5,839 bases of DNA from Methanobacteriaceae archaeon (GTDB lineage: Archaea > Methanobacteriota > Methanobacteria > Methanobacteriales > Methanobacteriaceae): contig JAUXXK010000399.1 in the NCBI GenBank assembly GCA_030681145.1, positions 1 through 5,839 on the forward strand, written 5' to 3'. Below the pieces are notes generated by a model. That model saw nothing but the letters and a program-made list of their open reading frames with translations, ran no database searches and was not told the DNA's origin. The position numbers were made by a program, and so were the translations under genes. Numbering within the stretch: position 1 is the first letter of the stretch; each line of letters starts with the position of its first letter. Shown here piece after piece: positions 1 to 5,126 of the stretch.

Positions 1-9
1 TTTTATGCA

Positions 10-34
10 CCATCATTTTATGATGGAATTTTTT
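10..34 (+). terminator. Hairpin followed by T-run, probable terminator
   Basis: CCATCAT (10-16) and ATGATGG (20-26) form a perfect 7-bp stem around a TTT loop, followed by AATTTTTT (27-34). Read rightward, this is a hairpin plus U-tract and would suit a gene ending just before the window. Read leftward, the hairpin lies 6 nt after the stop codon of the DUF4062 gene but has no U-tract behind it, so it may only protect that 3' end. Archaeal termination depends mainly on the T-tract, so the role of the stem is uncertain. Confidence 0.55.
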
Positions 35-1502
35 AGGCGGCCTTATATTGTGTATATCTACCTTTTCCAATTATTTGAGCTTGATTTTTTTCAATTAAAC
101 CCATTAAATCTCTTGATGAAGTATTCCTAGAAACTTCAAATGTGTCATGATATAAACTATTGGTAAAAACCGTTCCTTCATTAACCATCATTTCCAGGGC
201 CTTTATTTGTCTATCATTCAAACCTAATTCTTTTAAATCAACCATTCTATCATCAGGAATGTCACTGACCAAATCTAAAATGTTTTCGCCCGGGCCATAG
301 AACTTAACCACAAAGAAATCTCCTTCTTCACTAAATTCAGGTTCTTCCAGGCCGTGTTCTTTCATGAGTTTCTTCATTTTTCCAATTCCAGTACCGTACT
401 TTTCCATGTCTTTAGTCTGGTGGAAAATTTCACATATCCTCTGATTCCGAGAAGCATGATGGCCGTCTAACTTATTAATGCTCATTCCAGGTAATAGTCC
501 ACCAGGATTACTTATTTCCACTCGATCATCAAAAATAGAGAACATAATAGGAGCTCCTAAACGATTATAATCCCTGTGAGCAATAGCATTTATGATAGCT
601 TCCCTTATAGCATCGTAAGGATATTCTGGTATGTCTACTCTTTTAAAGTCCACAATTTTATTAGCCAGCCTAGTATTCCTCTTAAAAAAGATTTCAACTT
701 CTTTTAGAATACCATAAACTGACCCTTTTATTTCCAAATTATCTATAGTACGGAATCTAGTTACTCCTTGGTATCTTGCTATTCTAATCTCATTTTGAGG
801 AATATAATCTGACGCTTGTAAAGAAAAGAAAAGTAATGCTGCGTTAGTTGGCATGTATTCTCCATTGAACTCTTTTAAAACATTTAAACGATTTTGAAGA
901 GTTTCATAAATAGAACCTTCTGGAATATCAACATCCAGTTTTAAAGCTCTTTTTTGAAGAAAATCTTTTACTTCCTTCTCATTTATAGCAGAATAATCTG
1001 CTTCAGGGTTAATTCTATCTTCAAATGGTCCAGTTTGAATCAATCCATTGTTTATCAGAAATTGTTCCAAACTATAGGTTACTTGACATTTTAAATCATC
1101 CAGTGATTCAAATCGGCGATAAACTAAGGATTCTTTAATTTTATTGAAAAATTTCCTGGTATCTTCATCTCTTTTTAAATTATTATCTCCTTTAATAAAT
1201 ATCAGAACTTCACCTGATGATACTGAGTTAATAAATGTATCAAACTCTTTTTCAGTAGCAGATAATCCATCATCTCCTTTAAAACCATATTTTTGGCCTA
1301 AAATCCCCAGATAAATATTGCTATTTTTTAATTCATTTAAATAGCGAAAAGCTGGATTATTACCTGCTGCAGCCACATCTTCGAAGATATAGACCTCAAA
1401 AAATTCCCTGAAAATGCCAGTGTTTATAATTGCGTCCTTTACAGCAAACCGTTCTTCCCTAAGTTCACTTTGATTCCCACTGACAAATACCTTAAACTTC
1501 AT
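33..1502 (-). CDS. DUF4062 - RecG-like GHKL ATPase - winged helix fusion protein
   Basis: This 489-residue soluble protein appears to have three parts. Residues 3 to about 105 match DUF4062, a TIR-like N-terminal module: KVFVSG start, GILGQKYG at 66-73, and a T-E-K-E-F stretch at 83-87 before a hydrophobic strand. Residues about 175-405 match the RecG-related 'ATP-dependent helicase C-terminal' type (HATPase_c_4, GHKL fold). That region shows PTNAALLFF (218-226), an N-box REAIINAIAHRDY with N305, H309 and D311, a G1-like DDRVEISNPGG (325-335) and a G2-like YGTGIG (369-374). Residues about 424-489 look like a winged helix. Such ATPase regions usually follow an AlbA_2/Schlafen-like DNA-binding domain; here DUF4062 takes that place. 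A sensing or anti-mobile-element role is inference, and helicase activity should not be assumed because no helicase motor motifs are present. No SD is seen before the ATG; the start is chosen because DUF4062 begins right there. The gene is divergent from the DUF2085 gene and reads as intact. Confidence 0.85.
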   Translation of the reverse strand: MKFKVFVSGNQSELREERFAVKDAIINTGIFREFFEVYIFEDVAAAGNNPAFRYLNELKNSNIYLGILGQKYGFKGDDGLSATEKEFDTFINSVSSGEVLIFIKGDNNLKRDEDTRKFFNKIKESLVYRRFESLDDLKCQVTYSLEQFLINNGLIQTGPFEDRINPEADYSAINEKEVKDFLQKRALKLDVDIPEGSIYETLQNRLNVLKEFNGEYMPTNAALLFFSLQASDYIPQNEIRIARYQGVTRFRTIDNLEIKGSVYGILKEVEIFFKRNTRLANKIVDFKRVDIPEYPYDAIREAIINAIAHRDYNRLGAPIMFSIFDDRVEISNPGGLLPGMSINKLDGHHASRNQRICEIFHQTKDMEKYGTGIGKMKKLMKEHGLEEPEFSEEGDFFVVKFYGPGENILDLVSDIPDDRMVDLKELGLNDRQIKALEMMVNEGTVFTNSLYHDTFEVSRNTSSRDLMGLIEKNQAQIIGKGRYTQYKAA

Positions 1503-1611
1503 AACTAATTATCTGTAATTTATTACTTATTTCTTTTTCTAATTATGATTATTATTTTAAAAATAATTTTGAATTAATATTCTTTCCTTTTTAGGGTCAT
1601 GTACTAAGGAT

Positions 1612-1637
1612 TCACACTTCTGTCATATGTGATATCA
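1612..1637. promoter_or_regulatory. Palindromic segment in divergent spacer, possible operator
   Basis: In the 193-bp spacer between the divergent DUF4062 and DUF2085 genes, TCACA (1612-1616) is mirrored by TGTGA (1628-1632). The second arm runs into the perfect palindrome TGATATCA (1630-1637), and CATATG (1624-1629) lies between. Clustered palindromes between divergent starts could bind a dimeric regulator. The arms are short and the spacer is AT-rich, so chance is a real alternative. Confidence 0.2.
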
Positions 1638-1663
1638 TTTTCTATTTAGTTGTAGTAATAAGT

Positions 1664-1673
1664 GATAATATAC
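1664..1673 (+). promoter_or_regulatory. TATA-like box for the DUF2085 gene
   Basis: GATAATATAC is centred about 27 bp before the ATG at 1696, the usual archaeal distance from TATA box to transcription start. No SD-like purine tract lies between it and the ATG, so a leaderless transcript is plausible. The call rests on base composition and spacing alone. Confidence 0.3.
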
Positions 1674-1695
1674 TAATGGATTATACTATGAAATA

Positions 1696-2076
1696 ATGAA
1701 TAATCAATTTTTGCTTGAAGAGCCTAAAAACCTTTCAAAAGTATATATTTGTCACCGATTACCTAATCGGACTTTCAAAATAAGAGAATATTACTTTCCA
1801 GTTTGTTCTCGATGTACTGGAATATATATTGGGGCCTTTTCTTACTTTATTTTAGCTATGTTTTATTATATTGAATATGATTTATCTTTAATGATAACAG
1901 CTTCATTGTTAATAATTCCTACATTTATTGATGGGTTGACTCAATTTATCGGTTTCAGAGATAGTAACAATACATTAAGGTTTTTTTCAGGTTTAATTGC
2001 AGGAATTGGTCTTGCAATATTCATTAAATACTTTAAAATAATATTAATGGGGGTTAACAATGGTTTATTGTCCTAA
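1696..2076 (+). CDS. DUF2085 family integral membrane protein
   Basis: This 126-residue membrane protein shows the hallmarks of DUF2085: CHRLPNRTF (19-27), then PVCSRCTGIYIG (35-46), which places three cysteines and a histidine before the first membrane segment. IDGLTQ follows at 78-83, then an R-x-S-N-N-x-L-R motif (88-95) and SGLIAG (98-103). Hydrophobic stretches lie near 41-59, 64-78 and 97-118, giving about three membrane passes and a length normal for the family. The conserved C-H and C-x2-C may bind a metal, but no function is established for the family as far as I know. The start has no SD; the ATG comes straight after a two-codon ATG-AAA-TAA at 1688-1696 whose stop overlaps it (TAATG), probably by chance. 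The 3' end overlaps the next gene by 17 bp in another frame, which points to co-transcription. Confidence 0.88.
   Translation: MNNQFLLEEPKNLSKVYICHRLPNRTFKIREYYFPVCSRCTGIYIGAFSYFILAMFYYIEYDLSLMITASLLIIPTFIDGLTQFIGFRDSNNTLRFFSGLIAGIGLAIFIKYFKIILMGVNNGLLS
2049..2053 (+). promoter_or_regulatory. SD-like site inside the upstream gene
   Basis: GGGGG sits 6 nt before the ATG at 2060, inside the last codons of the DUF2085 gene. It is a purine-rich, non-perfect SD and supports the 2060 start, which places the first zinc-binding cysteine at residue 4. Translation of the two genes is probably coupled. Confidence 0.45.
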
Positions 2077-2677
2077 TTGTGGAAAAGAAAATGCTGACCA
2101 AAATGAGTTCTGTGATAATTGTGGAAAAAAATTGACTCAAAGTGTGAATACAGATCAACCAGTTGATAAACAAAGCAAAGGATGGTGGAGTCAGCAGAAT
2201 TCTGGCGTAAAAGCATTGAGTATATTTGGAGTTTGTTGTATAGGACTATTATTGGTTGTCGGAATATTTGCAATGATATTACCGGATATAAATACATCTA
2301 TTATGACAAATTCTTCTTCAAGTGAGCCTGCAACTACTACTAATTCCACTAGCACACCTTCTTCTCAAACATGGAATAGTGTAGCAACTTTCACAGGCAC
2401 TGGTAATAAAGACACTGACACATTCCAAATTAAAGGAGACAAATTTAAGTTAAAAGTTACAGCAAAAACAGAAAGTTTAGAATATGGTCTTTTTTCTGCA
2501 ACTGTTTTTCCAGAAGGTGAAACAACATCTTATAGTGGCCAAGGAAATATTGATAGTTTTAATAAAAACACTGAAACTGATGAATTCATTATAAACGCTG
2601 GCCCTGGAACTTATTATATTAAAACAATAGTTGCAAATTTAGATAAATGGGATATTGAGGTTTTTGACTATTATTAA
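2060..2677 (+). CDS. Zinc-ribbon protein with one membrane segment and extracytoplasmic beta domain
   Basis: This 205-residue protein begins with a compact zinc ribbon of the zinc_ribbon_2 / DUF7577 style: C4-P-N-C7-G and C18-D-N-C21-G. A polar linker with WW at 42-43 follows, then a single hydrophobic segment at about 51-74. Residues 77-104 are a Ser/Thr/Asn-rich stalk with N-x-S/T sequons at N78, N84 and N95. Residues 105-205 look like a beta-sandwich of alternating strands (VATFTGTGNKDTDTF, then FKLKVTA, YYIKTIV and WDIEVFDYY). The positive residues before the membrane segment and the glycosylatable stalk after it place the ribbon in the cytoplasm and the beta domain outside. Proteins built this way are common in methanogens and Firmicutes and are uncharacterised; sensing or cell-surface binding is inference. 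The gene overlaps the DUF2085 gene by 17 bp, so the two are probably expressed together. Confidence 0.85.
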   Translation: MVYCPNCGKENADQNEFCDNCGKKLTQSVNTDQPVDKQSKGWWSQQNSGVKALSIFGVCCIGLLLVVGIFAMILPDINTSIMTNSSSSEPATTTNSTSTPSSQTWNSVATFTGTGNKDTDTFQIKGDKFKLKVTAKTESLEYGLFSATVFPEGETTSYSGQGNIDSFNKNTETDEFIINAGPGTYYIKTIVANLDKWDIEVFDYY

Positions 2678-2678
2678 A

Positions 2679-2704
2679 CCTCTTTTTATTTTATTTTTTA
2701 GAGG
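2679..2704 (+). terminator. T-rich terminator after zinc-ribbon gene
   Basis: Directly after the stop codon, CCTCT (2679-2683) and AGAGG (2700-2704) flank a 16-nt loop made of T-tracts (TTTTTATTTTATTTTTT). U-tracts within about 25 nt of the stop are the main archaeal termination signal, and the small stem may add to it. Confidence 0.6.
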
Positions 2705-2730
2705 CAATATCAATTAATGCTCACAAAAAA

Positions 2731-2781
2731 GTATAATCCTTTATAAGCAGTTATACATTTTTATGTATAAGGATTGTTTTT
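2731..2781 (+). other. Overlapping alternative hairpins in non-coding spacer
   Basis: TTATACAT (2751-2758) and ATGTATAA (2763-2770) form an 8-bp stem with a TTTT loop. The stem continues after an 11-nt bulge, with AATCCT (2735-2740) pairing AGGATT (2770-2775), and a T-tract follows (2777-2781). GTATAA at 2731-2736 can instead pair with the same TTATAC (2751-2756). The middle element can therefore form only one of two structures at a time. It may be a second terminator, a structured 3' UTR or a small RNA. No riboswitch family is recognised. Confidence 0.35.
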
Positions 2782-2907
2782 AAATAATCACATTCAAATA
2801 ATCATTAAAATTTTTTTTAATAAAAGAATTTAACAGATTTTACTAATATTCCTAACATTCCACCTATTAACCTATGAAGAATGTTATATTATTATTACTC
2901 CAAATAA

Positions 2908-2938
2908 CCTATCAAATAGGCATTAAATAGATTTTTTT
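2908..2938 (+). terminator. Short hairpin and T-run near convergent gene end
   Basis: CCTAT (2908-2912), loop CAA and ATAGG (2916-2920) make a 5-bp stem, with TTTTTTT at 2932-2938. The orientation is rightward, so it may act as a backup barrier to read-through from the zinc-ribbon gene into the leftward gene that ends at 2944. The 11-nt gap between stem and T-run is longer than in classical intrinsic terminators. Confidence 0.25.
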
Positions 2939-2943
2939 ACTAT

Positions 2944-3348
2944 TTATTTATTATTAAATTCGGAATTATAATACATTATATAGCACAAGAAAAAAGATAA
3001 AAAAAGAAATGATACTATTAATATATTAGTTGGAAAGTTATAACCAATCATTCTCCACATACTAGGAGATATTATACATATAAAACCAAATGAAACCACA
3101 GCCAAAATAAATATAGATAAAAAAGATTTGTTTTTGGAATTACTATTCACTTGTTTAAACTTTCTTTTGTAGATTCTTTCAGAAATAATATCATCTAAAA
3201 GAGCTTTTTTAGATTCTTTGGAGATATTTAAACCGTCTTCACTGTAATATAACTTGCCACCACAATTGCATGATTCAAAATCATCTATAGATTCCCCTTC
3301 TTCTAATTCATAGGAAAGTTCACAATTTCGGCAAATTATATATCTCAA
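2944..3348 (-). CDS. Zinc-ribbon membrane protein, two TM segments, TTG start
   Basis: This 134-residue protein has an N-terminal zinc ribbon: C6-R-N-C9, then EEGES near 16-20, DDF at 22-24 and C27-N-C29-GGK. The C-x2-C ... GES-x2-DF-x2-C-x-C-GGK form recurs in Methanobacteriales proteins and is the best taxonomic clue here. A charged, probably helical linker (43-74, rich in Lys, Glu and Ser) leads to two hydrophobic segments at about 76-95 and 107-127, with a short C-terminal tail. The ribbon is expected in the cytoplasm. The start codon is TTG; a strong GGAGG lies 6 nt upstream, and no Met occurs before residue 97, so a later start would lose the ribbon. It lies 59 nt downstream of the nuclease gene on the same strand, so the two may share a transcript. 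Function is unknown. Confidence 0.8.
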   Translation of the reverse strand: MRYIICRNCELSYELEEGESIDDFESCNCGGKLYYSEDGLNISKESKKALLDDIISERIYKRKFKQVNSNSKNKSFLSIFILAVVSFGFICIISPSMWRMIGYNFPTNILIVSFLFLSFFLCYIMYYNSEFNNK

Positions 3349-3352
3349 ATAA

Positions 3353-3359
3353 CTCCTCC
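3353..3359 (-). promoter_or_regulatory. Strong Shine-Dalgarno site deciding a TTG start
   Basis: On the minus strand GGAGGAG (3359 down to 3353) contains GGAGG ending 6 nt before the TTG at 3348-3346. No ATG or GTG lies in frame at a workable distance, so this site fixes the start of the zinc-ribbon membrane protein. Confidence 0.75.
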
Positions 3360-3407
3360 AATCAAATTACAGTTTTAGAATGAAGTTTTGCATTTCTTTT
3401 AATGGAT

Positions 3408-4490
3408 TTAAATTATTAGTCCATTTTCTTTTATAGAATCTATAGTTTTAGATAAAATGGATTTAAACTTTTCCAGATCGTCTTGATCTATTTTTTGATT
3501 TATTTTATAAATAAAATCAGATTTATTCTTATCAAAGTTTTCTCGCTCTGTAATTTTTAAATAGTCTTCGACAATTTTATCTCCATTATTTACTTTATTT
3601 ATTATATGCTTATTAGTTGAAAATATGCATTGACCAATTTTAGCTAAAACAGAATAGCCCTGCAATAAACTAACGGTTTTTCCATTTATTTCTACATTTA
3701 AAGAGAATCCTTTAGTTCCCCATCTGATAATCAGATGATTTTCTAAGGCCAGTTTAAATAGTTCGCTGAAAATTAATTTTCCATTTTCATCAATTATCTC
3801 AAAGAAAGTATCTTTATTTAATAGTTCAATATCATCTGGACCACCATAAATACCAGGACCTATTATTCTAGGGACCATAGTCTTAATTTTTTCTTCATCA
3901 TTCACATATTGCTTTATTTCAAGTCCAAATGCTTCAGCAGGATCCAATTGATGATTTAAAAATTCAATTATTCGTTTAAGTTCATTTGGTATTTTATCAG
4001 CAGCAAAAACCATTCTTATTTTACCGATTTTTAAATTAGTTTTAACATTTTGCCAGAACTGTATACTATTAGTTCCAGGTTCTAGAAAATCCATTAAATC
4101 AACATCGTTATGTAACTCCACAAGTGATCTAATTTCATTCATAGGTAAATAGACTACTGCATTGGCTGCATAGTCAAACATTTGTCCAATAACTTCTCTA
4201 CGGATTTGGTGATTTGATATTATTTTATCTTCAACTAAAGTGGGAACACCATCTTGATCTAGAAAAAGATGATCTAAATAGAAATTTGTATTTCCAGCGT
4301 CTTTAGATATCATATGTAGTTCACTAGTAACTAGTATCCATCGACGTGGATTTTCAGGGTTAATCTGTTCCCCAGCCAATATATCTGGATATTTGCCCAA
4401 TAATTCCTGTAAAACGATTTCCTGTTTATATTTTCTTTCTTCTAAAGTTATAGGTTCATTATCTTTGATTAAATATATTTTATCTGCCAT
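3408..4490 (-). CDS. RecB-like PD-(D/E)XK nuclease family protein
   Basis: This 360-residue soluble protein has its nuclease core in the first third. Residues 28-60 hold a conserved-looking lead-in (LQELLGKYPDIL, then W51-ILVTSE57). LDHLFLDQDGVPTLVEDK at 72-89 follows, and supplies D73 and E87-x-K89 as the metal-binding and catalytic residues. REVIGQMFDYAAN (98-110) gives Q103-x3-Y107, the QxxxY motif of RecB-type nucleases. All key residues are present, so DNA cleavage is likely although the target is unknown. The usual VEVK of related proteins is VEDK here. Residues about 140-360 match no domain I can name; VNVEING-like strands (264-275) and a Lys/Asp-rich C-terminal helix are visible. The ATG is preceded at 6 nt by AGGGGG (4502 down to 4497). 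The zinc-ribbon membrane gene follows on the same strand. A role in defence or DNA repair is inference. Confidence 0.82.
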   Translation of the reverse strand: MADKIYLIKDNEPITLEERKYKQEIVLQELLGKYPDILAGEQINPENPRRWILVTSELHMISKDAGNTNFYLDHLFLDQDGVPTLVEDKIISNHQIRREVIGQMFDYAANAVVYLPMNEIRSLVELHNDVDLMDFLEPGTNSIQFWQNVKTNLKIGKIRMVFAADKIPNELKRIIEFLNHQLDPAEAFGLEIKQYVNDEEKIKTMVPRIIGPGIYGGPDDIELLNKDTFFEIIDENGKLIFSELFKLALENHLIIRWGTKGFSLNVEINGKTVSLLQGYSVLAKIGQCIFSTNKHIINKVNNGDKIVEDYLKITERENFDKNKSDFIYKINQKIDQDDLEKFKSILSKTIDSIKENGLII

Positions 4491-4559
4491 AATAGGCCCC
4501 CTTATAAGTAATAAGTATTGTCCCTTTGAACCCCTTAAATTATTATTCTTTTTATTAAT

Positions 4560-4632
4560 TATAGTGTAAGTATATTATTATAATAGTCACTATTCAATTT
4601 TATAGTAAAGCTTTAATTGTATAGTATATAAT
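4560..4632 (+). promoter_or_regulatory. ATAGT repeats and TATA box upstream of coiled-coil gene
   Basis: ATAGT occurs at 4561, 4583, 4602 and 4621, spaced 22, 19 and 19 bp, close to two helical turns. The second copy is part of a perfect palindrome, AATAGT-C-ACTATT (4582-4594). The last copy runs into TATATAAT (4625-4632), a good archaeal TATA box that would place the transcription start near 4653 and leave a leader of about 25 nt. The spacer also faces the nuclease gene on the other strand, so a shared operator is possible. High AT content weakens the repeat argument; the TATA box is the firmer part. Confidence 0.4.
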
Positions 4633-4667
4633 AGAATTATATTGTATTAATATAAAATCAAATAATC

Positions 4668-4671
4668 GAGG
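4668..4671 (+). promoter_or_regulatory. Shine-Dalgarno site of coiled-coil gene
   Basis: GAGG lies 7 nt before the ATG at 4679, consistent with archaeal ribosome binding and supporting that start. Confidence 0.45.
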
Positions 4672-4678
4672 CATTAAT

Positions 4679-5086
4679 ATGGCATTTTTAAGTAAAACAG
4701 AAAATAAAGCAGACATAGAAAAAATTGATGAATTAATGGGTAAACCAATAAAACCAGAATTAAAAGAGTTGTTAACCAATCAAGGGGCCAAAAACCTGAG
4801 GAAACTGTTAAAATCCATGGCCAAAGAGGGAAAAACTCCTAAAGAATTAGAATATTTTTTTAATTATACTCTTAGCAAAACACGCTATATTCAAGATAAG
4901 AAAGCAGAATACATTATAGAATCTAAATTATCAGATCAAGTCTACAAAGCATACATAAATGATGGAATCTCCAGGATAGAAAAAGTTAATGGAAGATTTC
5001 TCGCTTCTCAGACCATAAAGCTAGACATGTTAATTGAACAAAATAATAAAATTATCGAGCTATTAGATAAAATAGCTAATAAATAA
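4679..5086 (+). CDS. Small helical, coiled-coil protein of unknown function
   Basis: I do not recognise this 135-residue protein. It is charged and predicted mostly helical, with no signal peptide or membrane segment. Lys and Glu are frequent throughout (KPELKELL near 25-32, NLRKLLKSMAKEGKTPKEL near 39-57). Aromatic residues cluster at 59-70 (YFFNYTLSKTRY). The last 25 residues (about 111-135, with I113, L116, L118, I119, I125, L128 and L129) look like an amphipathic or coiled-coil helix suited to oligomerisation. The protein contains no cysteine. It has its own TATA box and SD site, and a lipoprotein gene follows after 40 nt. The residue pattern makes a real gene likely. It could be an adaptor or a scaffold; no function can be assigned. 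Confidence 0.72.
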   Translation: MAFLSKTENKADIEKIDELMGKPIKPELKELLTNQGAKNLRKLLKSMAKEGKTPKELEYFFNYTLSKTRYIQDKKAEYIIESKLSDQVYKAYINDGISRIEKVNGRFLASQTIKLDMLIEQNNKIIELLDKIANK

Positions 5087-5089
5087 TAT

Positions 5090-5101
5090 CTTTTTATTTT
5101 T
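5090..5101 (+). terminator. T-rich tract between coiled-coil and lipoprotein genes
   Basis: CTTTTTATTTTT begins 4 nt after the coiled-coil gene stop. It could end that transcript, at least in part. No clear TATA box fits between it and the lipoprotein ATG, so read-through or a promoter inside the upstream gene would have to serve the lipoprotein. Confidence 0.35.
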
Positions 5102-5113
5102 AAAACATTATTT

Positions 5114-5119
5114 AGGAGG
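5114..5119 (+). promoter_or_regulatory. Strong Shine-Dalgarno site deciding lipoprotein start
   Basis: AGGAGG lies 7 nt before the ATG at 5127. A GTG at 5121 is in frame but only 1 nt after the site, so it is too close to serve as start. The ATG is therefore preferred. Confidence 0.75.
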
Positions 5120-5126
5120 GGTGAAT

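Larger units (their letters stand above)
2678..2943. other. Non-coding AT-rich spacer between convergent genes
   Basis: This 266-bp stretch lies between a rightward and a leftward gene. It contains the T-rich terminator, the alternative hairpins and a T8 run (2811-2818). ACCTAT occurs three times (2862, 2870, 2907), and a CCTAT-CAA-ATAGG hairpin (2908-2920) is followed 11 nt later by a T7 run (2932-2938). I see no convincing gene, tRNA or transposon remnant in it. Its length is somewhat large for a simple convergent spacer. Confidence 0.6.

Noticed and set aside
1688..1696. ATG-AAA-TAA mini-ORF before the DUF2085 start
   Set aside because: It is two codons long with no ribosome site, and such triplets are frequent in AT-rich spacers.
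2073..2297. 74-codon minus-strand open frame
   Set aside because: It lies wholly opposite the zinc ribbon and membrane segment of the 2060-2677 gene, shows no domain, and its residue use looks like an antisense shadow.
2862..2912. Three ACCTAT copies as a possible repeat array
   Set aside because: The copies are only 6 bp, irregularly spaced (8 and 37 bp), with no conserved spacer, so this is not CRISPR-like and is probably chance.
4497..4534. Three G-rich purine tracts in the nuclease leader (minus strand) as a G-quadruplex or tandem ribosome sites
   Set aside because: Only three tracts are present and the 20-nt gap between two of them is too long for a stable quadruplex. Only the tract nearest the ATG has ribosome-site spacing.
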